DNA of 64,000 bases from Actinoplanes sandaracinus (GTDB lineage Bacteria > Actinomycetota > Actinomycetes > Mycobacteriales > Micromonosporaceae). The stretch spans positions 16,666 to 80,665 of the forward strand of contig NZ_JASCTH010000042.1 of the NCBI RefSeq assembly GCF_030009775.1. Direction: 5' to 3'. This document shows, in pieces, positions 15,895-23,657 of this stretch. The position numbers were made by a program, and so were the translations under genes. A model generated the notes under the pieces. The model saw nothing but the letters and a program-made list of their open reading frames with translations. It was not told the origin of the DNA and ran no database searches. Position 1 is the first letter of the stretch; the number at the start of each line of letters is the position of its first letter.

Positions 15895-18591
15895 ATGGCC
15901 ACCATGACCTCCCCCGCGGACGCCGGTGCGGCGCCCGCGTTCCATGTGCTCTCCGTCCCGGAGGCGCTCGAGGCGGAACGGGTCGATCAGCACCACGGCT
16001 TGGCCGCCGACGAGGCGAACCGGCGCCGCGAGCGGTACGGCCCGAACCGGTTCACCGAGGCGAAGAAGGAGCCCTGGTGGCGTGCCTTCGTCCGGCAGTA
16101 CGCCGATCCGATGCAGATCGTGCTGCTCGCCGCCGGCCTCGGCAGCCTCTACCCGCTCAAGCAGTGGGGGACCGGCATCATGCTGCTCGCCCTGACCCTG
16201 CTCAACGCGGCGCTGGGCCTGCACCAGGAGGGCAAGGCCGCGGCCGCCGTCGACGCCTTGCAGAAGATGATGATCGTGAAGGCCCGGGTACGCCGCGACG
16301 GCATACTGGCCGAGGTGCCGGCCGAGCGGCTCGTCCCCGGTGACGTGGTCCTTCTCGAGGCCGGTGACGTGGTCCCGGCCGACGGCCGGCTGCTGCGGGC
16401 GGCCACCCTGGAGATCGACGAGTCGGCGCTGACCGGGGAGAGCCTGCCGGTGGCGAAGGACATCGTCGCGGTGGCGTCGGCCGACACCGACCTGGGCGAC
16501 CGGTCCGACATGGCCTACATGAACACCAACGTCACCCGGGGCGCGGGCGAGCTGCTGGTCACCGCGACCGGTATGAACACCGAGGTGGGCCGGATCTCCG
16601 GCATGCTGCAGACCGAGAAGGACGCGGAGACGCCGCTCACCCGCCAGCTCGGCCGGCTCACCAATCAGATTCTGGTCATCGCCGGGATCGCCCTGCTCGC
16701 CTCGGTGCTCATCAACCTGGCCCGGGGCAACGAGTTCACCGTGGTGTTCACCGCCGCGGTGGCGTTCGCGGTCTCGGCCATCCCGACCGGCCTGCCCGCC
16801 GTGGTCACCACCATTCTGTCGCTCGGCACCCAGATGCTCGCCAGGGCGAACGCGATCGTCAAACGGCTGCGCTCCACCGAGACGCTGGGCTCGACCTCGG
16901 CGATCAACTCGGACAAGACAGGCACGTTGACGCTCAACCAGATGACCGCCACCGAGATGGCCATCCCGGGGCGGCGGTACACGATCTCCGGCGGCGGGTA
17001 CTCGACCGACGGTGTGATCAAACGGGTGGCCGGCGAGCCGGACGTTCCGCTCGAGGAGTTCCTGCTGCCGATGATCCTCGCCTCGGACGCCGTGGTCAGC
17101 GACGGGCAGCTGATCGGCGACCCGACCGAGGGCGCGCTCGTGGTGCTCGCCGAGAAGGGCGGACTGGACGCCGAAGCCACCCGCAAACGCTATCCGCGGG
17201 TGGCCGAGCTGCCGTTCGACGCCGCGTACAAGATGATGGCCACCTTCCACCGGATGACCGGCGCGGACGACCGCGAGGTGATCCGGTGCTTCGTGAAGGG
17301 CGCGCCCGACCAGATGCTCGCCCGCGCCTCGGTCGACGACGAGACCGCCGTCCGGTACCTGGCCGAGAACGTCCGGCTCGCCCGGCAGGGGCTGCGGGTG
17401 CTGGCCACCGCCCGCAAGGACTTCGACCCGGCCACCTTCGACCCCGATGCCGATCTGCTGGCGCTGCTGGACGGCCTGACCCCGCTCGCCCTGGTCGGGA
17501 TCGTCGATCCGCCGCGCCCGCAGGCGCAGGCCGCGATCACCGAAGCCCATGCGGCCGGCATCGAGGTCCGCATGATCACCGGTGACCACGCGGTCACCGC
17601 CGCCGCGATCGCCGGCAAGCTCGGCATCCGTGGGCGGGCGATCACCGGCACCGAGTTCGCCGCGATGAGCGACGAGGAGGCGGACCGGGAGATCGGCGGC
17701 ATCGGAGTGATCGCCCGGGTCACCCCGGAGCACAAGGTACGCCTCGTCGAGGTGCTCAAACGCAAGGGCCACATCGTCGCGATGACCGGCGACGGGGTGA
17801 ACGACGCTCCGGCGCTGAAGAAGGCCGACATCGGCATCGCGATGGGGATCACCGGCACCGAGGTCAGCAAAGAGGCCGCCGCGATGATCCTCACCGACGA
17901 CGACTTCGCCACCATCGTCAAGGCCGTCGAACTGGGCCGGGCCCTCTACGCGAACCTGAAGAAGTACATCTTCTTCCAGATGGGCGTGCTGGTCGGCATG
18001 ATCGTCACCTTCCTGGCGGCCAGCATCGGCAACATCGCCGCCGGGGTGCCGTTCCTGCCTCTGCAGAGCCTGTGGCTCAACTTCACCACCCAGGTCTTCC
18101 AGTCCGTCGGGCTCGGCTACGGCAAGGCCGAGTCGAACGTGATGACCCAGAGGCCGCGACGGTCGGACGAGCCGCTGCTGAGCCGGAGCGCACTCGGCTG
18201 GCTGGGCTTCCTCGGGCTGGTGATGGGCGCGATCACCCTGCTGGTGATCTGGTGGGCCGACCGCGCGTACGACCTGGACACCGCCCGGACCATGGGCCTG
18301 ACCGCCTTCTCGATCGCGAACCTGGCCTTCTCTCTCACCGTGCGTGCCGAGATCCGGTCGGTGTTCAGCCTGGACACCTTCGGCGACCGGCGATTCTTGA
18401 TCACCACCGGGATGTCGGCGGTGGCGATCGTGCTCGCCACCGAGTTCGGCCTGTTCCAGAAGATCCTGCACACCACCAGCCTGGATCTCGGGCAGTGGCT
18501 CATCTGCCTGGTCGCCGGGATGCTCGTGATCGCGCCGACGGAGATCCGCAAGATCTTCCTGCGGCGCCGTACGGAAGGGAGCTCACGATGA
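15895..18591 (+). CDS. P2-type cation-transporting ATPase (CtpF-like)
   Basis: This 898-residue pump should move cations, probably Ca2+ or a related ion, at the cost of ATP. It shows the N-terminal cation-ATPase domain (HHGLAADEANRRRERYGPN), the actuator TGES loop (ALTGESLPVA), phosphorylation motif DKTGTLTLNQM with Asp340, the KGAPDQML nucleotide-binding loop, MITGDHAVTA, and hinge MTGDGVNDAPALKKADIGIAMG. About ten membrane segments are present, with the last six in a C-terminal block. The residue before the usual SDKTGT is Asn (AINSDKTGT) where Cys is common. GAAGGAG precedes the ATG. The M. tuberculosis relative CtpF (Rv1997) is a DosR-regulon member. The next gene overlaps its stop (ATGA), so this heads an operon. 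Confidence 0.93.
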   Translation: MATMTSPADAGAAPAFHVLSVPEALEAERVDQHHGLAADEANRRRERYGPNRFTEAKKEPWWRAFVRQYADPMQIVLLAAGLGSLYPLKQWGTGIMLLALTLLNAALGLHQEGKAAAAVDALQKMMIVKARVRRDGILAEVPAERLVPGDVVLLEAGDVVPADGRLLRAATLEIDESALTGESLPVAKDIVAVASADTDLGDRSDMAYMNTNVTRGAGELLVTATGMNTEVGRISGMLQTEKDAETPLTRQLGRLTNQILVIAGIALLASVLINLARGNEFTVVFTAAVAFAVSAIPTGLPAVVTTILSLGTQMLARANAIVKRLRSTETLGSTSAINSDKTGTLTLNQMTATEMAIPGRRYTISGGGYSTDGVIKRVAGEPDVPLEEFLLPMILASDAVVSDGQLIGDPTEGALVVLAEKGGLDAEATRKRYPRVAELPFDAAYKMMATFHRMTGADDREVIRCFVKGAPDQMLARASVDDETAVRYLAENVRLARQGLRVLATARKDFDPATFDPDADLLALLDGLTPLALVGIVDPPRPQAQAAITEAHAAGIEVRMITGDHAVTAAAIAGKLGIRGRAITGTEFAAMSDEEADREIGGIGVIARVTPEHKVRLVEVLKRKGHIVAMTGDGVNDAPALKKADIGIAMGITGTEVSKEAAAMILTDDDFATIVKAVELGRALYANLKKYIFFQMGVLVGMIVTFLAASIGNIAAGVPFLPLQSLWLNFTTQVFQSVGLGYGKAESNVMTQRPRRSDEPLLSRSALGWLGFLGLVMGAITLLVIWWADRAYDLDTARTMGLTAFSIANLAFSLTVRAEIRSVFSLDTFGDRRFLITTGMSAVAIVLATEFGLFQKILHTTSLDLGQWLICLVAGMLVIAPTEIRKIFLRRRTEGSSR

Positions 18592-19004
18592 GAGTGCCCC
18601 CGCTGCAGCGATGGGGTGACGTGGTGATCGGCGCGGCGGTCCGCACCGCCGAAGGCGCCGGTGATGCGCTGGCCGGCCTGCGGACCGCCGGTCTTCGTGC
18701 GCGACTGACCGGGCTGGCCGAGCGCGGCGCGGCCGAGCGGAGCCGGATGTTCGACATCGCGATCACCACTCTCGCCACCTCCGCGATGGTCGAGAGAGTG
18801 GTGGAGATTCAGCTCGACCGGGTGCTGGAACTGCTGGAACGGGAGCCGGACCGGATCCGGGCCCTGGTCCGCGGTCAACGCGACACCATGGTCGGTGAGG
18901 CCATCGGGCGGGTCCGGACCGGAGCCGCGGCAGGCGATGCCGCAGTCGATCGGCTCACTCTGCGATGGCCGGGCCGCGGCGGGGCGCCCGAGAACCTGCC
19001 GTGA
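18588..19004 (+). CDS. Small helical protein in the P-type ATPase operon
   Basis: The 138-residue product is predicted mostly helical and highly charged (RARLTGLAERGAAERSRMFD, VERVVEIQLDRVLELLERE). It has no clear membrane segment. I do not recognise the family. Its ATG overlaps the ATPase stop and its own stop overlaps the GTG of the RDD gene, so it is tightly coupled to both. The central helices could associate with the membrane proteins made alongside it, but that is inference. Confidence 0.7.
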   Translation: MRVPPLQRWGDVVIGAAVRTAEGAGDALAGLRTAGLRARLTGLAERGAAERSRMFDIAITTLATSAMVERVVEIQLDRVLELLEREPDRIRALVRGQRDTMVGEAIGRVRTGAAAGDAAVDRLTLRWPGRGGAPENLP

Positions 19005-19429
19005 GCGAGTACGCCGGACTGGTCAGCCGGTCGGCGGCGTACCTGGTGGACGCCGTGGTCGTGACCGTGCTGACCGGCACGTCGGCGATGGTCTTCGTCC
19101 TGGTCGCCCTGTTCGTCGGCGCCGATGCCCAGGATCTGGCCGGGCTCGTGGTCTCGTCCGTTGTCGTGTTCCTGCCGGCGCTACTGGCTCTCTACTGCGC
19201 GTTCTTCTGGATGCTGGCCGGGCGCACCCCGGGGATGGCGGTGTTCGGCCTGCGCGTCGTGGATCGCGACGGCCGGCCACCGCGCTGGCTCGCCGCCATG
19301 GTCCGCGGGCTGCTGCTGGCGTACCTGCCGGTGCTGGCGCTGTGGCTGCTGGTGGACCGGCGCCACCGGGGCCTGCACGACAAGGTGGCCCGCACCTCGG
19401 TGGTACGGGCGCTCACCCGCCGGGGATGA
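19001..19429 (+). CDS. RDD-family membrane protein
   Basis: The 142-residue protein has three membrane segments and the RDD-family signature. It begins SRSAAYLVDAVVVTVL, has a second segment around VVVFLPALLALYCAFFWMLAG followed by RTPGMAVFGLRVVDRDG, and ends with a helix before RHRGLHDKVARTSVV. RDD proteins are often implicated in ion or small-molecule transport. The GTG start overlaps the upstream stop as GTGA. Its last codons contain inverted-repeat site 3, which serves the next gene. Confidence 0.85.
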   Translation: MSEYAGLVSRSAAYLVDAVVVTVLTGTSAMVFVLVALFVGADAQDLAGLVVSSVVVFLPALLALYCAFFWMLAGRTPGMAVFGLRVVDRDGRPPRWLAAMVRGLLLAYLPVLALWLLVDRRHRGLHDKVARTSVVRALTRRG

Positions 19430-19430
19430 G
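19412..19430 (+). promoter_or_regulatory. 19-bp inverted repeat, site 3
   Basis: CTCACCCGCCGGGGATGAG lies across the RDD gene's final codons. Together with the next base it contains the ten-base GGGGATGAGG, identical to the E. coli MalT-box consensus. It ends 34 nt before a GTG start that has no convincing Shine-Dalgarno. Confidence 0.75.
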
Positions 19431-19464
19431 GCGCCCGTACCGTCCCGGGGCGCACCTTCGACAG

Positions 19465-20523
19465 GTGCTGACCATGGGAGTCGAAGAAGAGTTCCTACTA
19501 CTGGATCCGGACGGGGCGGTGGCGCCGGAGGCGTCCGCCGTGGTCCGTCACACCGGCGGGGACGACCGGATCAAGCCGGAGTACATGGCCTACCAGGTGG
19601 AGACCGCCACGTCGGTCTGCACCGGGCTCGACGAGCTGCGCCAGGAGCTCACCGGGTTGCGGCTGATCGCGGCCCGGGCCGCCGACCGGGCCGGGGTCCA
19701 CCTGGTGGCCAGCGGGTCGCCGCCGTTCCGGGCGGGCCCGATCGATGCGCTCACCGACGGCGACCGCTACCGGCGGCTCGCCCACCTCTTCCCGGAGGCG
19801 ACGCGGGCCGGGGCCACCTGCGGCTGCCACGTCCACATCGGCGTGCCCGACCGGGAACTCGCCGCCGCGGTCCTCACCCGCATCCGGCCCTGGCTGCCGG
19901 CCCTGCTGGCGCTGACCGTGAACTCACCCGTCGCCGATGCCGGCGACACCGGATGGTCCAGTCACCGATACCGGACCCAGCTGTGCTGGCCCACTTTCCG
20001 GCCGCCCGGTGTGTGGGCCAGCGCCGCACGGTACGACGCCGAGGTGCGCTCACATGTCGCGTCGGGCGCGGCCCTCGACGCGTCCGGGATCTACTTCCTG
20101 GCCCGCCTCTCCTCCCGTTACCCCACCATCGAGGTCCGTGTCGCCGACACCGGGCTCAGCGTCGACGACACGCTGCTCTTCGCCGGTGTGACCCGGGCAC
20201 TGATCGGCACCCTGATCGAGGACGTCCGGCAGCGCATGAAAGTGGTCCCCGCCCCGGACGCTCGAGTCAGCGCGGATCTGCTCAGCGTCGCGCGCGGCGG
20301 TGGCCGCATGGGGAAGGACGTGGCCCGGTTGCTGGCGAAGATCACCCCGCAGCTCGACGGGAGCGGCGACACCGGCGAGGTCTACGCCGGCGTCGAGCGG
20401 CTGCGGCGCGAGGGCACCGGCGCCGAGCGCCAGCGCCGGCTCTGGCGGCAGCACGGTCCCACCGGCGGTTTCGTGGCCGCTCTGGCCGCCGAGACCACAC
20501 CCGCCCTGGCACTGCACGCGTGA
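19465..20523 (+). CDS. Carboxylate-amine ligase, glutamate-cysteine-ligase type 2 (YbdK-like)
   Basis: The 352-residue enzyme belongs to the GCS2 family, which joins a carboxylate (classically glutamate) to an amine with ATP. It starts MGVEEEFLLLDP, has the metal and nucleotide residues in TCGCHVHIGVPD and LTVNSPVADAGDTGWSSHRYR, and ends with PTIEVRVADTGLSVDDTLLFA. The start I prefer is GTG, giving a VLTMGVEEEF beginning like other family members; it has no Shine-Dalgarno and sits 34 nt after site 3. An ATG nine bases later is the alternative. Whether it makes gamma-glutamylcysteine cannot be read from sequence. Confidence 0.85.
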   Translation: MLTMGVEEEFLLLDPDGAVAPEASAVVRHTGGDDRIKPEYMAYQVETATSVCTGLDELRQELTGLRLIAARAADRAGVHLVASGSPPFRAGPIDALTDGDRYRRLAHLFPEATRAGATCGCHVHIGVPDRELAAAVLTRIRPWLPALLALTVNSPVADAGDTGWSSHRYRTQLCWPTFRPPGVWASAARYDAEVRSHVASGAALDASGIYFLARLSSRYPTIEVRVADTGLSVDDTLLFAGVTRALIGTLIEDVRQRMKVVPAPDARVSADLLSVARGGGRMGKDVARLLAKITPQLDGSGDTGEVYAGVERLRREGTGAERQRRLWRQHGPTGGFVAALAAETTPALALHA

Positions 20524-20526
20524 ACA

Positions 20527-20560
20527 GGGCCGCCCGGCTCATCGATGAGCCGGGCGGCCC
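20527..20560. terminator. Bidirectional hairpin between convergent genes
   Basis: A perfect 34-nt inverted repeat, 17 bases per arm centred on ATCGAT, starts 3 nt after the ligase stop. It lies between this gene and the convergent SHOCT gene. There is no long U-tract, but the stem is very strong. Confidence 0.8.
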
Positions 20561-20629
20561 GTCATATCGGCCACGACGAGGCGCACCGGCCACCGTGGCG
20601 GGCATGCACGACGGCGACCGGCGCGGGTC

Positions 20630-20905
20630 TCAGGACGCGAGGATGCGCGTCTTCTGTTGTTCGAACTCGGCGTCGGTGAGGACGCCCTGCGTTCTCAGCT
20701 CACCGAGCCGGCGGAGCTGGTCGAGTCTTGCCGACGTCGGGTCGGGCCGCGGCTCGGCGGGCGCCGGCTCCGCGTACTCCTCCTGCTGGTCCTCGGACTG
20801 ACGGGACCAGCGGCCCATCTGGCGGCGCGACACGCGGTGGGAGACCGCTGTCGCGGTTCCCGCGATCACCGCGGTCCGGGCCATGCCCCGGAGAAGACCG
20901 GGCAT
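20630..20905 (-). CDS. SHOCT-domain protein, 91 aa
   Basis: The C-terminal 30 residues (LDQLRRLGELRTQGVLTDAE then FEQQKTRIL) form a SHOCT domain, a short helical module often found at the end of otherwise variable proteins. The N-terminus has a weakly hydrophobic helix (ARTAVIAGTATAVSHRVSRRQ), then a Pro/Glu-rich linker. A GGGAGG site precedes the ATG. It is the last gene of a four-gene operon with two DUF6325 proteins and a small membrane protein. Confidence 0.85.
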   Translation of the reverse strand: MPGLLRGMARTAVIAGTATAVSHRVSRRQMGRWSRQSEDQQEEYAEPAPAEPRPDPTSARLDQLRRLGELRTQGVLTDAEFEQQKTRILAS

Positions 20906-20911
20906 CGTCGA

Positions 20912-21370
20912 TCACCTCCCACCGGTGGCCGGGACCGCGCGGGCGGCCTTCGGCTCACTGTCGTCAAGAGCGGAGAGCAGCGCCTGTACGGGAATGCGCC
21001 CGCCGGCGACGAGTTGTGCCCCGTTGCGCCGCAACCGGGCCGCGAGCGGAGCCGCCCACGTGTTCTCGTAGACCAGGATCACCGCCGCGGAGCCGGGCTT
21101 GAGCACCGTGGCCGCTTCCCGCAGGTCGTCGCCGCCGAGCATGCCCGAGGACGCGCCGTGGAACACTCCCATGCCGCTGCGCTGAACCTCCTGATCCTCC
21201 AGGACGGTCACCTCGCCGTTCGTCTCGTGGCGGACGAACAGGATGTCCAGCACCCGGATGATCTTCCGTTCCACCAGGTCGAACAGCAGCGGGAACGCGG
21301 TGCCTCGCAGTGTTCCCTCGGGGAACTCGACGCACAGGTAGTCGATGGGTCCCATCTCCTCCAGTTCCAT
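20912..21370 (-). CDS. DUF6325-family protein
   Basis: The 152-residue protein matches the DUF6325 pattern: MGPIDYLCVEFPEGTL, then LVERKIIRVLDILFVRHETNGEVTVLE, a glycine-rich middle (ASSGMLGGDDLREA) and AVILVYENTWAAPLAARLRRNGAQLVAGGRIP. The family is common in Actinobacteria next to SHOCT and DUF1269 genes, and its function is unknown. Two more copies lie in this window (21.6-22.0 and 53.4 kb). The first ATG follows GGGGGAGG at short spacing; the ATG at codon 6, where the family motif starts, is an alternative. Confidence 0.8.
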   Translation of the reverse strand: MELEEMGPIDYLCVEFPEGTLRGTAFPLLFDLVERKIIRVLDILFVRHETNGEVTVLEDQEVQRSGMGVFHGASSGMLGGDDLREAATVLKPGSAAVILVYENTWAAPLAARLRRNGAQLVAGGRIPVQALLSALDDSEPKAARAVPATGGR

Positions 21371-21380
21371 GCCTCCCCCT

Positions 21381-21572
21381 TCAGCCGGTGACGCTCTGGC
21401 TGTGCCGGCGGTTGCTGACCGCCGTCTCCACGCCCAGCCCGATCAGAGCCCCGCCGGCCGCCGCGACCAGCGGCAGCACCACGAGGATCCCGTAGTCGGG
21501 GCGGGGCGGGCGGCCACGCAGCACGCCGTACGCGGCGACCGCGCGCTGCCGGGCATTGGATCTCCTGCTCAT
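21381..21572 (-). CDS. Small single-TM basic protein, 63 aa
   Basis: A very basic N-terminus (SRRSNARQRAVAAYGVLRGRP) precedes one membrane helix, YGILVVLPLVAAAGGALIGLG. No family is recognised. Its ATG overlaps the stop of the upstream DUF6325 gene, so it is translationally coupled to it. The DUF6325 gene at 53.4 kb is likewise followed directly by a tiny arginine-rich ORF. Confidence 0.7.
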   Translation of the reverse strand: MSRRSNARQRAVAAYGVLRGRPPRPDYGILVVLPLVAAAGGALIGLGVETAVSNRRHSQSVTG

Positions 21573-22012
21573 CGCACTCCTTTGATCGTGGTGGTCAGAC
21601 GGTCGGCCGGGACACGGCTGTGCCAGGGCACGCCGGGAATGTGGGTGAGGGCCACGATGCTGCCGTCGGAGGCGGCTACCGGGCCGGCCAGGTCCTGAAC
21701 CCAGCGGTGCTCCAGAAGGACGGCGAGAGCGTCGGTGTCCTTGTCGACCATCCCGGCCACCTCGTCGATGTCCGATTCGGTGATCAGTCCGCTGGCCAGC
21801 CGGGCCATTCCGGTCGGATCGCCACGCAGGCACGCCAGTTCGCTCAGTTCCACCGCGCACGCTCCGCCGGCCGCGTCGGTGCGGATCACGAGCACGTCGA
21901 CGATACGCATCTGGCCTGCGACGACCAGCCGGTCCAGCGTCGCACGGACGCCGTCACCGAGCCGGTTCGCAGGAAACGACAACACCATGAGTTCCAGCGG
22001 GCCCAATGCCAT
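21569..22012 (-). CDS. DUF6325-family protein, first gene of its operon
   Basis: The 147-residue product begins MALGPLELMVLSFPANRL and continues with RIVDVLVIRTDAAGGACAVE and ALAVLLEHRWVQDLAGPVAA, the DUF6325 layout. I chose the ATG before ALGPLE because the family starts there; upstream codons to 22075 cross the regulatory site. No good Shine-Dalgarno precedes it, and inverted-repeat site 4 ends 34 nt upstream, which fits a leaderless transcript. The operon continues through the small membrane protein, a second DUF6325 protein and the SHOCT protein. Confidence 0.8.
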   Translation of the reverse strand: MALGPLELMVLSFPANRLGDGVRATLDRLVVAGQMRIVDVLVIRTDAAGGACAVELSELACLRGDPTGMARLASGLITESDIDEVAGMVDKDTDALAVLLEHRWVQDLAGPVAASDGSIVALTHIPGVPWHSRVPADRLTTTIKGVR

Positions 22013-22046
22013 GTGCTCAGCCTGCTCGCCGAGCGCGGTGGAGCAC

Positions 22047-22065
22047 GTCATCCGCCGGGGATGAA
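22047..22065 (-). promoter_or_regulatory. 19-bp inverted repeat, site 4
   Basis: GTCATCCGCCGGGGATGAA, with 12 of 14 half-site bases paired symmetrically, lies 34 nt upstream of the minus-strand DUF6325 operon start. It shares the divergent promoter region with site 5. Confidence 0.8.
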
Positions 22066-22106
22066 CCTCGCGCACCGATCACGCCGGGTCTCCCGTGCGG
22101 GGCGGC

Positions 22107-22125
22107 TTCATCCGCGCCGGATGAG
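22107..22125 (+). promoter_or_regulatory. 19-bp inverted repeat, site 5
   Basis: TTCATCCGCGCCGGATGAG differs from site 1 by one base. It ends 64 nt before the ATG of the coiled-coil membrane protein, which has a GAGGAGG Shine-Dalgarno. Confidence 0.85.
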
Positions 22126-22189
22126 GCGTGCGGAGGGCCGCTTCGACAAGCGTCGGCGCAGGCCGGTGAGCGCCTGCGAGGAGGACACG

Positions 22190-23584
22190 ATGACGATCCC
22201 GCCGTCCCCGTCACCAACGGTCGGGCACGCGAGTGCGCCGGGCGTTCCGGAGAACGACGAGCTGGAGCGCCTGCGTGCCGAGGTCGCCGCGCTGCGTGCC
22301 CGGCTGGAGGCCCGGCCGCCCAAGCGGGTGGGCGGCGCCGCCGTCCGCCGGGCCGTCGCCGCCGTTCTCGCCGTCCTCGCCGCGTTCGCGCTGGTGACCA
22401 GCGTGGTCGGGCTGTGGGCGGCGCGGACCACACTGAACACCGATCGGTGGGTGGCGACCGTGGCGCCGCTTCCTCAGGACCCTCGGGTCAATGCCGCGGT
22501 CGCCGAGTACGCCACCGCCGAGGTGTTCCGGGTGCTCGACGTCGAGCAGCGGCTGCGCGCCGTGCTGCCCGAGCAGGCGGCGTTCGTGGCCGGGCCGATC
22601 ACCGGCCAACTGCGCGGCCAGGTCCGCGCGACCGTGGCCAGGGTGCTCGGCAGCGACCGTTTCGCAGCGATCTGGGTCGACCTGAACCGGCAGCTTCACC
22701 AGCGGATCCTCGCCGTCGTGGAGGGCACCAGCGCGGTGGTCACGGCCCGGGAGGACCGCGTCGAGATCGACCTGCTGCCGCTGATCAACCAGGTGCTGCG
22801 GGAGTTGAGCGCCCAGTTGCCGACGCTGTTCGGCAAACAGATCGCCTTGCCGGACCTCAGCAGCGGCGCCATCCCGGAGAACCTTCGGCTGCGGGTGGAG
22901 GAGGCGCTGGGGGTGACCCTGCCGGCGAACTTCGCACAGTTCACCGTCTACGATGCCGGGCGGTTGTGGGAGGCGCAGCAGGGTGTCGCGGCCGCGAAGC
23001 GCTACCTGACGCTCTTCGTCGCCGGGACGATCCTGCTCCTGGTGGCCGCGTTCGTGATCTCGCCGCGGCGACGCCGCACCGCCGTCCAGTTCGGTGTCTG
23101 GCTGGTGGTGGCCGCGGTGGCCGTCACCGTGGCGTTGCGGGCGGTCCGGCGGGAGATCATCGCCGCGGTGCCCGCCGGAACCTATCGCGACGGCGTGGAC
23201 GCGGCGATGACCGTCGTGTTCAGCCTGCTGCGGGACCGCGGCGCTCAGATGATCGCGATCGGTGTGGCGATCGCCTTGCTCGCCTATCTGGTGGGGCCGG
23301 GCCGGATCCCGGTGCGGCTGCGGGGCGGGGCCCGGCGCGCGGCGGCCGCCGGGTGGCGGCGGACACGAACGGGCGGCGCCCTCGCGGTGACCCGCGGGCC
23401 GGGTCTCATCGCCCGGCATCTCGATCCGGTACGCGTGGCCGGCCTGGTGGTGGCGGCCATTCTCGCGCTGACGTTCTCCTCGTGGACGTCCTTGCTGGTC
23501 ATCGTGATCCTGCTGGCGGCGTACGAGGTGGCGGTGACCGTGATCGCGCGCCGTCGCGCGGCTGATCCCGGCTTCGTCGCCTGA
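22190..23584 (+). CDS. Multi-pass membrane protein with N-terminal coiled coil
   Basis: The 464-residue protein starts with a short coiled coil (ELERLRAEVAALRARLEA), then a membrane helix (VAAVLAVLAAFALVTSVVGLW). A long extracytoplasmic region of about 190 residues follows, then four more hydrophobic segments (LFVAGTILLLVAAFVIS, FGVWLVVAAVAVTVALR, AIGVAIALLAYLVG and SLLVIVILLAAYEVAV). No enzymatic motif is visible. It resembles large uncharacterised actinobacterial membrane proteins. GAGGAGG precedes the ATG and site 5 lies at the 64-nt position, so it is divergently co-regulated with the DUF6325 operon. Confidence 0.75.
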   Translation: MTIPPSPSPTVGHASAPGVPENDELERLRAEVAALRARLEARPPKRVGGAAVRRAVAAVLAVLAAFALVTSVVGLWAARTTLNTDRWVATVAPLPQDPRVNAAVAEYATAEVFRVLDVEQRLRAVLPEQAAFVAGPITGQLRGQVRATVARVLGSDRFAAIWVDLNRQLHQRILAVVEGTSAVVTAREDRVEIDLLPLINQVLRELSAQLPTLFGKQIALPDLSSGAIPENLRLRVEEALGVTLPANFAQFTVYDAGRLWEAQQGVAAAKRYLTLFVAGTILLLVAAFVISPRRRRTAVQFGVWLVVAAVAVTVALRAVRREIIAAVPAGTYRDGVDAAMTVVFSLLRDRGAQMIAIGVAIALLAYLVGPGRIPVRLRGGARRAAAAGWRRTRTGGALAVTRGPGLIARHLDPVRVAGLVVAAILALTFSSWTSLLVIVILLAAYEVAVTVIARRRAADPGFVA

Positions 23585-23601
23585 GGAGCCTCCGGACGCG
23601 G

Positions 23602-23647
23602 CGACCGCACGCCCCCGGCCGAGGTAGAGCTCGGGGGCGTGTGGTCG
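23602..23647. terminator. Bidirectional hairpin between convergent genes
   Basis: Two 16-base arms (23602-23617 and 23632-23647) pair with one mismatch across a 14-nt loop. It lies between the membrane protein stop and the end of the convergent DUF2252 gene. Confidence 0.75.
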
Positions 23648-23657
23648 GCGGTGTGCG